Below, one piece after another: positions 27,909 through 36,218 of a DNA stretch of 64,000 nucleotides. Every line of letters begins with the position of its first letter. Position 1 is the stretch's first letter. Source of the stretch: Citreimonas sp042096055 (lineage in GTDB: Bacteria; Pseudomonadota; Alphaproteobacteria; Rhodobacterales; Rhodobacteraceae); the NCBI RefSeq assembly GCF_042096055.1, contig NZ_JBELMH010000001.1, positions 62,001-126,000 on the forward strand, in the 5' to 3' direction. The position numbers and the translations under genes are program-made. The notes below the pieces were generated by a model that was not told where the DNA came from, did no database searches, and worked only from the letters and a program-made list of their open reading frames with translations.

Positions 27909-28456
27909 AGGTCCTGCTCGACGCCTGCGTGCTCTACCCCACGGTGATGCGCGAGGTGCTGCTGGGCGCGGCGGGGCAGGGGCTGTACCGCCCGCTGTGG
28001 TCCGCGCGCATCCTCGAGGAATGGGCCCGCGCGACGCGCAAGATCGGCCCGGACGCCGAGGCGCAGGCCCGCGGCGAGATCGCGCTTCTGGGCGCGCACT
28101 GGCCCGGCGCGGCGGTGACTTGGCCGCCCTCGCTCGAGGACCGGTTGTGGCTGCCGGACGCGAACGACACGCATGTGCTGGCGGCCGCGATCGCGGGCTC
28201 GGCGGACATGATCGTGACGATCAACGCCAAGGACTTTCCCCGCGGCATACTAGCCGAAGAGGGACTGAGCCGCGCCGATCCCGACGCGTTCCTGCTGGGG
28301 TTGTTCAAGGCCGATCCGGAGCCGGTGCGCACCGCCTGCGCGGCGGTGCTGGACAAGGCGCGCGCCCTGTCGGCGGATCCGTGGGAAATGCGCCCGCTGC
28401 TCAAGAAGGCGCGTTTGCCGCGGCTGGCCAAGGCGCTCGACCAGGCGGCGGCGTAG
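27905..28456 (+). CDS. PIN-domain protein coupled to the methyltransferase
   Basis: A 183-residue predicted Mg-dependent ribonuclease. It starts at a GTG that overlaps the methyltransferase stop. Acidic active-site residues are visible: D6 in VLLDACVLYP, E in ILEEWARA, DAND in LPDANDTHVLAAAI and D in TINAKDFP. There is no antitoxin gene next to it, and being coupled to an rRNA methyltransferase argues for an RNA-processing role rather than a VapC toxin; that is inference. The C-terminal 50 residues are a helical extension (LKKARLPRLAKAL). Confidence 0.85.
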   Translation: MKVLLDACVLYPTVMREVLLGAAGQGLYRPLWSARILEEWARATRKIGPDAEAQARGEIALLGAHWPGAAVTWPPSLEDRLWLPDANDTHVLAAAIAGSADMIVTINAKDFPRGILAEEGLSRADPDAFLLGLFKADPEPVRTACAAVLDKARALSADPWEMRPLLKKARLPRLAKALDQAAA

Positions 28457-28458
28457 GC

Positions 28459-28692
28459 TCAGGCCAGCGCGGGCAGGCCGGACTTGGTCGCGGCTCGGTA
28501 GCGCGCAAGGATGCTGTAGACGCAGGCGCGCATGTCGCTGGCGCCGCGGTAATCCCGCGCCGGAAGCACGAAACGATGTTCGCCCACACGCGCGGTCAGC
28601 ACGTCGCCGGACCGGCGCATGTCGAACGGCTTGGTGTCGTCGAGCACGCCTTCCACCGCGTCGTCGTTCAACGTCAGAATCTTCAGGCCCAT
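28459..28692 (-). CDS. Small unknown protein, 77 residues
   Basis: Starts at an ATG (MGLKILTLNDD) with a very good AAGGAG ribosome site; longer in-frame readings lack this. Soluble, mixed alpha/beta, with MRRSGDVLTARVGEHRFVLPARDY and ACVYSILARYRA segments. No family recognised. It converges tail-to-tail with the PIN gene, the stops being 2 bases apart. Confidence 0.75.
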   Translation of the reverse strand: MGLKILTLNDDAVEGVLDDTKPFDMRRSGDVLTARVGEHRFVLPARDYRGASDMRACVYSILARYRAATKSGLPALA

Positions 28693-28909
28693 GGTTCTGC
28701 TCCTTCTTTTTGTCGGGCGATGCCGGTGCGCGCGGTCCCTGGCCGCAAAGGGCGTGGACTGATGCGCGCATCGACACTCTATAACGCGTTGATTAACGAA
28801 GCGTTCCCGATCCTCCCCCGACGGCACGAGGCTTGCGGGCAACGGCCGCGAAGGCTATCTGGCGCCTGACCCGAGCAATTTCATCGGAAATCCGCTTCGA
28901 AAGGCAGGC

Positions 28910-29983
28910 ATGACCGTCCCAAGGCTTGAAACCCGCGACCTGGTGCGCCGCTTCGACGGCAAGCCCGTCGTCGACCACGTGTCGCTGTCGATCCTGCCGG
29001 GCAACGTCACCTGCCTTCTGGGCCCGTCGGGCTGCGGCAAGTCCACCACGCTGCGCATGATCGCGGGGGTCGAGCAGCAGGACAGCGGCGAGATCCTCGT
29101 CGACGGCAAGCTGGTCTGCGACACCGTCACCCGCGTGCCGCCCGAGAAACGCTCGGTCGGGCTGATGTTCCAGGACTTCGCGCTGTTCCCGCATCTCAGC
29201 GTCGCCGACAACGTGGCCTTCGGCCTCAAGGGCGCCAAGGCCGCCCGCCGCCGCCGCGCGGGCGAACTGCTGGAACGCGTGGGTCTGTCGCATTACATGG
29301 ACGACTTCCCGCACCAGCTGTCGGGCGGCGAGCAGCAGCGCGTGGCGCTGGCGCGCGCCATCGCGCCCAAGCCCAAGGTCATGCTGATGGACGAGCCGTT
29401 CTCGGGCCTCGACAACCGGCTGCGCGACGGCATCCGCGACGAGACGCTGGACCTGCTGAAGGAAGAGGGCGCCGGCGTGCTGCTGGTCACGCACGAGCCC
29501 GAAGAGGCGATGCGCATGGCCGACGAGATCGCGCTGATGCGCGACGGCCGGATCGTGCAGCGCGGCGCGCCCTACAACATCTACAACTCGCCCGCCGACA
29601 AGGCCGCCGTGTCCTTTTTCTCGGACGTCAACGTGCTGACCGGGCGCGTGCAGGGCGCGCTGGTCGACACGCCCTTCGGGCAGTTCCTGGCGCCCGGTGT
29701 GCCCGACGGCGCGAGTGTCGAGATCGTGTTCCGCCCGCAGCATGTCACCATAGACTTCGACCGCGGCGGGCGCGGCCCCAACCCGACCGAGATCGCCGGC
29801 ACGCCGGCCCGCGGCGTGGTGCGCCGCGCGCGCTTCATGGGCTCCGAAAGCCTGGTCGAGTTCCGCATGGACCACGACGACCAGGTCTTGCGCGCGACCG
29901 TGCCCAACGTGTTCCTGCCCAAGCCAGGAACGCCGCTGTGGCTGAGCGTGCGGCGCGACCGCTGCTTCGTCTTCCCGGCCTGA
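28910..29983 (+). CDS. ABC transporter ATP-binding protein (FbpC/PotA-like)
   Basis: A 357-residue ATPase of the type that powers import of iron, spermidine or related substrates. Walker A is GPSGCGKST (about 38-46), the Q loop is FQDFALFP, the signature LSGGEQQR (about 134-141), Walker B VMLMDEPFSG (about 155-164) and the switch histidine THEP. A TOBE-type C-terminal domain follows (about 240-357). No permease or binding-protein gene lies nearby, so its partner genes must be elsewhere or it is an orphan. Substrate not assignable. Confidence 0.88.
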   Translation: MTVPRLETRDLVRRFDGKPVVDHVSLSILPGNVTCLLGPSGCGKSTTLRMIAGVEQQDSGEILVDGKLVCDTVTRVPPEKRSVGLMFQDFALFPHLSVADNVAFGLKGAKAARRRRAGELLERVGLSHYMDDFPHQLSGGEQQRVALARAIAPKPKVMLMDEPFSGLDNRLRDGIRDETLDLLKEEGAGVLLVTHEPEEAMRMADEIALMRDGRIVQRGAPYNIYNSPADKAAVSFFSDVNVLTGRVQGALVDTPFGQFLAPGVPDGASVEIVFRPQHVTIDFDRGGRGPNPTEIAGTPARGVVRRARFMGSESLVEFRMDHDDQVLRATVPNVFLPKPGTPLWLSVRRDRCFVFPA

Positions 29984-29987
29984 GCGC

Positions 29988-30230
29988 CTAGGCGTCCTTC
30001 GCGGCCTCGGCCAGCCGCGCCTGCACGCGCCGCAGCACGAAGACCCGCATTGCCGAGGCCAGCCCTGTGCCCGGATCGCGCGCCGCGTCGATCTCGGCCG
30101 CCAGCGCCTCGATCGGCTTGCCCTCGGCGCGGGCGATGGCGCGGAATTCGGCCCAGAATTCGTCTTCCAGCGAGACCGAGGTGCGGTGCCCGCGCAGGGT
30201 CAGCGAGTGCTTGACCGGCGGCCCGCTCAT
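29988..30230 (-). CDS. Ribbon-helix-helix domain protein
   Basis: An 80-residue protein with an RHH-like beta strand (HRTSVSLEDEFWAEFRAIA) and helices (KPIEALAAEIDAA, LASAMRVFVLRRVQARL). Such proteins bind DNA as dimers. The ATG overlaps the DUF4169 stop (ATGA), so it is the last gene of a coupled three-gene set. No toxin gene is adjacent, which argues against a simple antitoxin. Confidence 0.75.
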   Translation of the reverse strand: MSGPPVKHSLTLRGHRTSVSLEDEFWAEFRAIARAEGKPIEALAAEIDAARDPGTGLASAMRVFVLRRVQARLAEAAKDA

Positions 30231-30418
30231 GCGTCCGGGTCGGGCGTGTCGCGCTTCTTGCCGGCATGGGTGCGCCCGGCCTTCTCGGCCTCGGCCCGCG
30301 CCCGCGCCTTCTGCGCCTTGCTCAGCCCGTGGAAGGCGGCGTTCGCGTCGGCCTGGCGGCGCTTTTCCGCACGATCGCGGGCCTTTCGCGCCTTGTTGAG
30401 GTTCACCACCCCGGTCAC
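30227..30418 (-). CDS. DUF4169 family small basic protein
   Basis: A 63-residue, highly charged protein starting at a GTG that overlaps the CorC-family stop (GTGA). The pattern VVNLNKARKARDRAEKRRQADANAAFHG is the DUF4169 hallmark. Rich in Arg, Lys and Ala, probably helical and possibly nucleic-acid binding. It sits between the CorC-like and RHH genes, with overlaps at both ends. Function unknown. Confidence 0.75.
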   Translation of the reverse strand: MTGVVNLNKARKARDRAEKRRQADANAAFHGLSKAQKARARAEAEKAGRTHAGKKRDTPDPDA

Positions 30419-31719
30419 GACACGACCACCGCGTCCAGCGGACGCACCTTCAGCCGTGTGATGCGGTTGTTCTCGCGCGCCATGACCTCGAACCGGAAGC
30501 CGTGGAACGAGAACACCTGCCCCACGGTCGGGATCATCTGCGCCTCGTGGATCACCAGTCCCGCGACGGTGTTGGCCTCGTCGTCCGGCAGGGTCCAGTC
30601 GGTGGCGCGGTTGAAGTCGCGGATCGTCATGGCGCCGTCGATCCAGTAATGGCCGTCCTCGGCCTTGCGGATCGGGTGGTCGGCCTGCGGGTCGAACTCG
30701 TCGGTGATCTCGCCCACGATCTCCTCGAGGATGTCCTCGAGCGTGATGAGCCCCTGCAGGCTGCCGTACTCGTCCACCACCAGCGCGAAATGCGTCCGCC
30801 GGCGGAGGAACTGGCGCATCTGGTCGTCCAGCGACGTGGTGTCGGGCACGAAGTAGGGCTTCATCATCACGTCGGTGACCTTGAACTCCTTCAGCGCCTC
30901 GGCGGCGGAATCCGTCCCGTCGATCAGCTTGTACATCGCCCGCAGCAGGTCCTTGGCGTGGATCAGGCCGATGATGTTCTCGGGGTCGTCGCGGAAGATC
31001 GGCAGCCGCGTGTGGCTGCTTTCCAGGCATTGCTGCAGGATGTCCTGCGGCGGCGTGTCGGCGTCCAGCATCTCGATCTTCGAGCGGTGCAGCATGATCT
31101 CCTCGACCGTGCGGTCGCCGAGATCCAGCGCGCCCAGGATGCGGTCGCGGTCCTCCTTCTCGACCACGCCCTCGGAATGGCCCAGCTGCAGTGCGCCGGC
31201 GATCTCCTCGCGCACGGCGAGGATCTGGCTGTCGGGGTCAGTGCGCACGCCGAAGATGCGCAGCACGCCGCGCACCAGCAGGCGCACCGCGCTGACCATG
31301 GGCGAGAACACCTTGACGATGAAGGCGATCGGCGTGGCCACGCGTGCGGCGGCCAGTTCGGGGTTGGTGATCGCGTAGGTCTTGGGCAGCACCTCGGCGA
31401 AGATCAGCACCAGCAGCGTCATCACCAGCGTCGCCAGAGCCACGCCGGATTCGCCGAAGATGCGGGTGAACATCGCGGTGGCCAGCGAGGTGGCCAGGAT
31501 GTTGACCATGTTGTTGCCCAGCAGGACCGAGCCGATCAGCCGCTCGTTGTCCTCGGTGATCTTCAGCGCGCGCGCGGCCCCCTTCGATCCCTTGTCCTGC
31601 GCGGCGCGCAGCTTGCCCCGCGACGCGGCGGTCAGCGCCGTCTCCGAGCCCGAGAAGAAGCCCGAGAGCGTCAGCAGGCCAAGGATGGCTGCGATGGTGA
31701 TCCAGAAGGCGGCGTCCAT
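30415..31719 (-). CDS. CNNM/CorC (HlyC) family membrane protein with CBS domains
   Basis: A 434-residue inner-membrane protein. N-terminal DUF21/CNNM domain with three or four helices (about 1-160; SGFFSGSETALTAASRGKL, LLGNNMVNILATSLAT), two CBS domains (about 205-330) and a C-terminal CorC_HlyC domain (about 345-434; LPDDEANTVAGLVI). Members are linked to magnesium or cobalt efflux; the old hemolysin label is misleading. It is the first gene of a coupled set with DUF4169 and the RHH protein. Confidence 0.88.
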   Translation of the reverse strand: MDAAFWITIAAILGLLTLSGFFSGSETALTAASRGKLRAAQDKGSKGAARALKITEDNERLIGSVLLGNNMVNILATSLATAMFTRIFGESGVALATLVMTLLVLIFAEVLPKTYAITNPELAAARVATPIAFIVKVFSPMVSAVRLLVRGVLRIFGVRTDPDSQILAVREEIAGALQLGHSEGVVEKEDRDRILGALDLGDRTVEEIMLHRSKIEMLDADTPPQDILQQCLESSHTRLPIFRDDPENIIGLIHAKDLLRAMYKLIDGTDSAAEALKEFKVTDVMMKPYFVPDTTSLDDQMRQFLRRRTHFALVVDEYGSLQGLITLEDILEEIVGEITDEFDPQADHPIRKAEDGHYWIDGAMTIRDFNRATDWTLPDDEANTVAGLVIHEAQMIPTVGQVFSFHGFRFEVMARENNRITRLKVRPLDAVVVS

Positions 31720-31769
31720 GTCATCCCGACCTGTTTGATGTCGTGCCGGTTATGGGTTGCCCGGGCGCG

Positions 31770-32708
31770 TCAATCAAGGTCCGCCTCGGCGCGGGCCAGC
31801 GGATGATGCTGCAGCACCAGGTCGCGCAGACGCGCCTCGAGCACGTGGGTGTAGATCTCGGTCGTCGCCAGGTCCGCATGCCCCAGCAGCGTCTGGATCG
31901 AGCGCAGGTCGGCGCCGTTCTCCAGCAGGTGCGTCGCGAAGGCGTGGCGCAGCGTGTGCGGCGTCACCGCCTCGGGCGACACGCCCGCCTCGACGGCGAA
32001 GGCCTTGATCAGCAGGTAGAAGCCGTGCCGCGTCAGGTGCCCCGAGCGACCGTGCGACGGGAACAGCCACTGCGATTGCGGCCGTCCGGCGATGCGCGCC
32101 ACGTCCTGGTCGGCGTCGCGCAGCGCCAGCCACTCGGCCAGCGCGGCACGCGCGGGCGGCGACAGCGGCACCATGCGCTCCTTGCCGCCCTTGCCGCGCA
32201 CCAGCAGCATGCGCGGATCGCCCCGCGCGGCCGAGGCGGGCAGCGAGACCAGTTCCGACACGCGCATGCCCGTGGCGTAGAGCACCTGCATCAGGCAGGC
32301 GTTGCGCGCGCGCTCGGCCGGGCTGCGGCCATGCGCTGCGGCGGCGTCCAGCAGGCGGTCGACATCGGGCACCGACAGGCTTTTGGGCAGGCGCCGGTCG
32401 CGGCCCGGCCCGGCGATCTGCACCGCCGGGTTGTCGTCGCGCAGGCCTTCCTCGAAGGCGAAGCGGTAGAGCTGCTTGATCGCCGACAGCCGCCGTGCCC
32501 GCGTGGCGCGCGACAGCCCGTCCGCGTCGCAGGCGATCAGGTAGGCCTCGATGGTGTCCCGGTCGGCGGTGGCGAAATCCGCGCCCCGGTCGGCCAGCCA
32601 CTCGGCCGCCAGCCGCAGGTCGCGGGCATAGGCCGCCAGCGTGTTGGCGGCCGCGCCGCGCTCGGCGGCGATCGCCTCGAGGAAGGGTTCGATCCAGCGT
32701 GCGCTCAT
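31770..32708 (-). CDS. xerD: Site-specific tyrosine recombinase XerD
   Basis: Resolves chromosome dimers at dif together with XerC and FtsK. It has 312 residues: an N-terminal SAM-like core-binding domain (about 1-105) and a catalytic domain with R in ATGMRVSELVSL, K in VRGKGGKERMVPLS, HTLRHAFATHLL, HADLATTEIYTHV giving the H and the nucleophile Y. The start overlaps the previous stop by ATGA. No integrase-associated repeats or phage genes are present, so this is the housekeeping recombinase. Confidence 0.93.
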   Translation of the reverse strand: MSARWIEPFLEAIAAERGAAANTLAAYARDLRLAAEWLADRGADFATADRDTIEAYLIACDADGLSRATRARRLSAIKQLYRFAFEEGLRDDNPAVQIAGPGRDRRLPKSLSVPDVDRLLDAAAAHGRSPAERARNACLMQVLYATGMRVSELVSLPASAARGDPRMLLVRGKGGKERMVPLSPPARAALAEWLALRDADQDVARIAGRPQSQWLFPSHGRSGHLTRHGFYLLIKAFAVEAGVSPEAVTPHTLRHAFATHLLENGADLRSIQTLLGHADLATTEIYTHVLEARLRDLVLQHHPLARAEADLD

Positions 32709-34198
32709 CGCCGCGCCCGCTCGGCGTCAAGCAGCATCGCCTGCAGCGCCGCGCGCCGCGCGGTGTCCTGCAGGCCGACGGCGCGCAGCGTCGCCAGCGC
32801 GTCGGTCAGGCTTTGCGGGTTGCCCGCCATCCCGTCCGAGAAGAGGTCGATCGCGCGCAGCAGCGTCTCGCCCAGCGAGGTTTCGGCCAGCGCCTGCGCC
32901 AGCGCGTCGGGCATCGCCGCGTCGTGCGTGAAGGCGGCGGCGACGGCCTCGGCATGGGGCAGGTCGGGGACCTCGGCGCTGGCCAGGTCGTAGTCCTCGG
33001 GCGCCGCACCCGCGATCGCCTTCAGGAAGGCGGTCTCGGCGTTGCGGGCGCGCATGCCCTCGGCCAGGCTGCGATAGCCCGGCGACAGCAGGGCGGCGCG
33101 CTCGGCCATGTCGGCGGCGCGGCCTTCCAATGGCAATTCGGACAATTGGCGCGCGAAAAGCGTCGAAAACGGCACGAGCAGCCCCGCGCTCGCCATCTGT
33201 GGCCAGGCCTTCTCCAGCGCCGGGCCGACCGCGCCGGGCACGTCGCTGGCCAGCGCGCGGTCCAGCGCCTGGAACGCCTCGACGCGGTCCCACACCCCGC
33301 CCGAGGCGGCGGGCTGCCGCGCGGTGTAGATGCCCAGCAGGCGGTTGGCGGTCAGCGCGCCGGCGCGCGCCAGCCGTTCGGCGGCGACGATCTGCGCGCG
33401 CCAGCCCATGTCGCCGGTCATGTCCAGCACCGCGAAGGGCAGCGGCAGCGGCGCCGTGGGCAGCGGCTCTCCGATCGCCTCGAACAGGCGGAATTCCAGC
33501 GGGGTGGGGCGCACCGGCGGCAGCAGCGGCCCGCGGGATTCGTGGATCTCGGGGTCGAGGTAGCGTTCGAGCAGGTCGACGCGGCGCGCGGGCAGGGCGC
33601 CGATCTGCCCGGCGCTGCCCAGGATCAGCGCGGCCCGGCTCCAGTCGCCGCCGCGCGCGATGCAGAATACCCGCAGGCCCAGATCGTCGCTGAGTGCCGG
33701 GCGCGCCGACAGCGTCCGGCAGGGCGCCTCGATCCGGCCCAGCAGCATCGTCAGGTCCGACCAGCGCGCGAAGAGCTCGGGCTCGTTCGTGCCGACGATC
33801 TCCAGCACGGCCAGCGCCTCGTCCACTGCGCCGTCGGCGATCAGCCAGTCCAGCCGCGCGCCCAGATGCGCCACGTCCGCCTGCGGCGAGGGTGGTGCGG
33901 CCTCGGCGAGCATCAGCGTGCGCATCAGCGATTGCAGCGCCGGAACCGCCGGCTCGGTCCGCTCGATCAGCCGCGCGACGCGCCCCGGGTCCGAGCCCTG
34001 CCAGAGCGTGTTGGGAAAGCCGGTGACCGAGGGTGGCAGCAGGCCCGCGGATCCCACGCCCTGCGCGCCCAGCGGCGCGCTGTCGACCCGCGGCACCTCG
34101 GCCCCGCCGGTGACCGGGGGCTGATCCTGTTGCGCGCCAAGCGGTGCGGCGAAGGCCAGCAGCGCCAGCGCGAGGCCCGTGGTCTTCCTAGCGGTCAT
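32705..34198 (-). CDS. Exported Ala/Leu-rich helical protein of unknown function
   Basis: A 497-residue protein with a signal peptide (about 1-23, MTARKTTGLALALLAFAAPLGAQ then Q), a Pro-rich linker, and a long series of helical segments that look like TPR or alpha-solenoid repeats (SLMRTLMLAEA, LGARLDWLIADGAVDEALAVLE, LGETLLRAIDLFSDG). Cysteines occur near 170 and 190. No enzyme motif seen. It overlaps xerD by ATGA downstream and the 49-residue membrane protein by 11 bases upstream, forming a coupled set of three. Probably periplasmic. Confidence 0.8.
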   Translation of the reverse strand: MTARKTTGLALALLAFAAPLGAQQDQPPVTGGAEVPRVDSAPLGAQGVGSAGLLPPSVTGFPNTLWQGSDPGRVARLIERTEPAVPALQSLMRTLMLAEAAPPSPQADVAHLGARLDWLIADGAVDEALAVLEIVGTNEPELFARWSDLTMLLGRIEAPCRTLSARPALSDDLGLRVFCIARGGDWSRAALILGSAGQIGALPARRVDLLERYLDPEIHESRGPLLPPVRPTPLEFRLFEAIGEPLPTAPLPLPFAVLDMTGDMGWRAQIVAAERLARAGALTANRLLGIYTARQPAASGGVWDRVEAFQALDRALASDVPGAVGPALEKAWPQMASAGLLVPFSTLFARQLSELPLEGRAADMAERAALLSPGYRSLAEGMRARNAETAFLKAIAGAAPEDYDLASAEVPDLPHAEAVAAAFTHDAAMPDALAQALAETSLGETLLRAIDLFSDGMAGNPQSLTDALATLRAVGLQDTARRAALQAMLLDAERARR

Positions 34199-34337
34199 CG
34201 AGCTCGACAGGCACGCGGACTTCGGATTGCGGCGGGCTGAAATCGGCACCGAACCACGGGCCGAGATAGGCATACGCCACCAGCACGACCAAGCAGAGGA
34301 TTAGCAGATAGAACAGCCATTTGATGAAGCGACCCAT
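34188..34337 (-). CDS. Small membrane protein, 49 residues
   Basis: Starts MGRFIKWLFYLLILC, contains one membrane helix (about 7-27) and a soluble tail (FGADFSPPQSEVRVPVELDDR). AGGAAAG lies about 10 bases before the ATG. The stop overlaps the start of the next gene by 11 bases, which supports real, coupled translation. N-in, C-out topology would place the tail in the periplasm with the exported protein downstream. No known family. Confidence 0.7.
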   Translation of the reverse strand: MGRFIKWLFYLLILCLVVLVAYAYLGPWFGADFSPPQSEVRVPVELDDR

Positions 34338-34450
34338 GCGTACCCGTCTTTCCTGCCCTGGATTTTTTCTTCTTATAACTGGCCTTTTTGTTCCTTACAC
34401 GGCATTCACGCAACTTAAATGACGAATGGGCGAAGGACAGCCGACCGGCG

Positions 34451-35023
34451 ATGGGCGACCTGGGCACGCGCGAGGGACCGATCCTGCTCAAGACCGTGGT
34501 GCTGGTGGGCATGATGGGGGCCGGCAAGACCGCCGTGGGCCGCACCCTCGCCGCACAGCTCGGCGTGCCCTTCCGCGATTCGGACGCCGAGATCGAGCAG
34601 GCCGCCGACCGCTCGATCGCCGAGATCTTCGCCCGCGACGGCGAGCCGTTCTTCCGCCGCAAGGAAAGCCAGGTCATCGCCCGCCTGCTCGAGGGCGAGC
34701 CGTCGATCCTGTCGACCGGCGGCGGCGCGTTCCTGTCGGCCGAGAACCGCGCCATGATCTCGGCCCACGGCGTGTCGGTGTGGCTCGACGCGGGGCTCGA
34801 CCTGCTGTGGGCGCGCGTGCGCCACAAGCAGACGCGCCCGCTGCTGCGCACCGCCGATCCGCGCGCCTCGCTCGCCGCGCTCTACCGCGACCGGGTGCCG
34901 GTCTACGCGCTGGCCGACGTCACGGTGAAATCCGAACAGAACCTGTCGCTGGACAAGATGGCCGCGCGGGTGACGCGCGGGCTGCTGGCGCACCGTCCCG
35001 ACGTGCTGAAAGAGCGCGCATGA
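34451..35023 (+). CDS. aroK: Shikimate kinase
   Basis: Phosphorylates shikimate to shikimate 3-phosphate in aromatic amino acid synthesis. It has 190 residues: the Walker A GMMGAGKT (about 19-26), shikimate-binding DSDAEIE and FRRKES, the GGGAF loop (STGGGAF) and the LID region with RPLLR. The ATG at 34451 is preferred to an upstream TTG because the family starts close to this point. It precedes aroB by 19 bases, the usual aroKB pair. An AT-rich divergent region of 113 bases lies upstream. Confidence 0.94.
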   Translation: MGDLGTREGPILLKTVVLVGMMGAGKTAVGRTLAAQLGVPFRDSDAEIEQAADRSIAEIFARDGEPFFRRKESQVIARLLEGEPSILSTGGGAFLSAENRAMISAHGVSVWLDAGLDLLWARVRHKQTRPLLRTADPRASLAALYRDRVPVYALADVTVKSEQNLSLDKMAARVTRGLLAHRPDVLKERA

Positions 35024-35042
35024 CCCAGCCGAAGGCACACGC

Positions 35043-36152
35043 ATGATCCACACCGTTCCCGTCCCGTTGCCCGGCCGCGCCTACGACGTGCGCATCGGCC
35101 CCGGCCTGATCGCGTGCGCCGGCGCCGAGATCGCGCCGCTCCTCGCCCGCCCGCGCGTGGCGATCGTGACCGATCAGACGGTGGCGGCGGCGCATCTCGA
35201 CGCGTTGCAGTCTGCGTTTACGGCAGAGGACATCGCCTCCGAGGCGCTGCGGCTGCCCGCCGGCGAGGCCACGAAAAGCTGGGCGCAGCTTCAGGCCTGC
35301 ACCGAATGGCTGCTGGACCAGCGGGTCGAGCGGCGCGACGTGGTGATCGCGCTGGGCGGTGGCGTGATCGGCGACCTCGTGGGCTTCGCCGCCGCCATCC
35401 TGCGGCGCGGCGTGCGCTTCGTGCAGCTGCCGACCTCGCTTCTGGCGCAGGTCGACAGCTCGGTCGGCGGCAAGACCGGCATCAACACGCGCCACGGCAA
35501 GAACCTGGTCGGCGCCTTCCACCAGCCCGCGCTGGTGCTGGCCGACACGGCCGTGCTGGACACGCTGCCGCCGCGCGACCTGCTGGCGGGATACGGCGAG
35601 GTGGTGAAATACGGCCTGCTGGGCGACGCCGACTTCTTCGCCTGGCTCGAGGATAACGGCCCGGCGCTTGCGCGCGGCGACGCGGCCGCCCGCGCCCATG
35701 CGGTGCGTCGGTCGGTCGAGATGAAGGCCGAGATCGTGCTGCGCGACGAGACCGAGCAGGGCGACCGCGCGCTGCTGAACCTCGGCCACACCTTCGGCCA
35801 CGCGCTCGAGGCCGCGACCGGCTATTCCGACCGTCTGCTGCACGGCGAGGGCGTGGCCATCGGCTGCACGCTGGCGTTCGACCTGTCCGCGCGCCTCGGC
35901 CTCTGTTCGCAAGAGGACCCGTCGCGCCTGGCCGCGCATCTGCGCGCCATGGGCATGAAGGCGACCCTGTCGGACATCCCGGGCGCGCTGCCCGATGCCG
36001 AGGGGCTGCTTGACCTGATGGGGCAGGACAAGAAGGTGATCGACGGCCGGCTGCGCTTTGTCCTCGCGCGCGGGATCGGGCGGGCCTTCGTCGCCTCGGA
36101 CGTGCCGGGCGACACCGTGCGCGCCGTGTTGGCGGACGCGCTGAGGGCCTGA
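35043..36152 (+). CDS. aroB: 3-dehydroquinate synthase
   Basis: Converts DAHP to 3-dehydroquinate using NAD and a divalent metal, second step of the shikimate pathway. It has 369 residues. Signatures are ALGGGVIGDLVGFAAA (about 103-118), VDSSVGGKTGIN, GEVVKYGLL with a metal-binding Glu, NLGHTFGHALE with a metal-binding His and LLHGEGVAIG with another. GAAGG lies before the ATG. Co-transcribed with aroK. It converges with ssb. Confidence 0.95.
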   Translation: MIHTVPVPLPGRAYDVRIGPGLIACAGAEIAPLLARPRVAIVTDQTVAAAHLDALQSAFTAEDIASEALRLPAGEATKSWAQLQACTEWLLDQRVERRDVVIALGGGVIGDLVGFAAAILRRGVRFVQLPTSLLAQVDSSVGGKTGINTRHGKNLVGAFHQPALVLADTAVLDTLPPRDLLAGYGEVVKYGLLGDADFFAWLEDNGPALARGDAAARAHAVRRSVEMKAEIVLRDETEQGDRALLNLGHTFGHALEAATGYSDRLLHGEGVAIGCTLAFDLSARLGLCSQEDPSRLAAHLRAMGMKATLSDIPGALPDAEGLLDLMGQDKKVIDGRLRFVLARGIGRAFVASDVPGDTVRAVLADALRA

Positions 36153-36159
36153 TCGCACG

Positions 36160-36189
36160 AAAAAGGCTGCCCGGTATGCCCGGACGGCC
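36160..36189 (-). terminator. ssb terminator
   Basis: On the minus strand a stem of about ten pairs with one mismatch (GGCCGTCCGG with CCGGGCAGCC around GCATA) is followed by five T (plus-strand A at 36160-36164). It stands 30 bases after the ssb stop. Confidence 0.65.
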
Positions 36190-36218
36190 CCTCATCATGC
36201 ATTAATCGACCTGACGGC

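Noticed and set aside
29988..30230. Antitoxin of a toxin-antitoxin pair
   Set aside because: No adjacent toxin; the neighbouring DUF4169 protein and the CorC-like gene are not toxins.
31770..32708. Phage or island integrase
   Set aside because: Length, motifs and housekeeping context are those of XerD; no attachment-site repeats or phage genes nearby.
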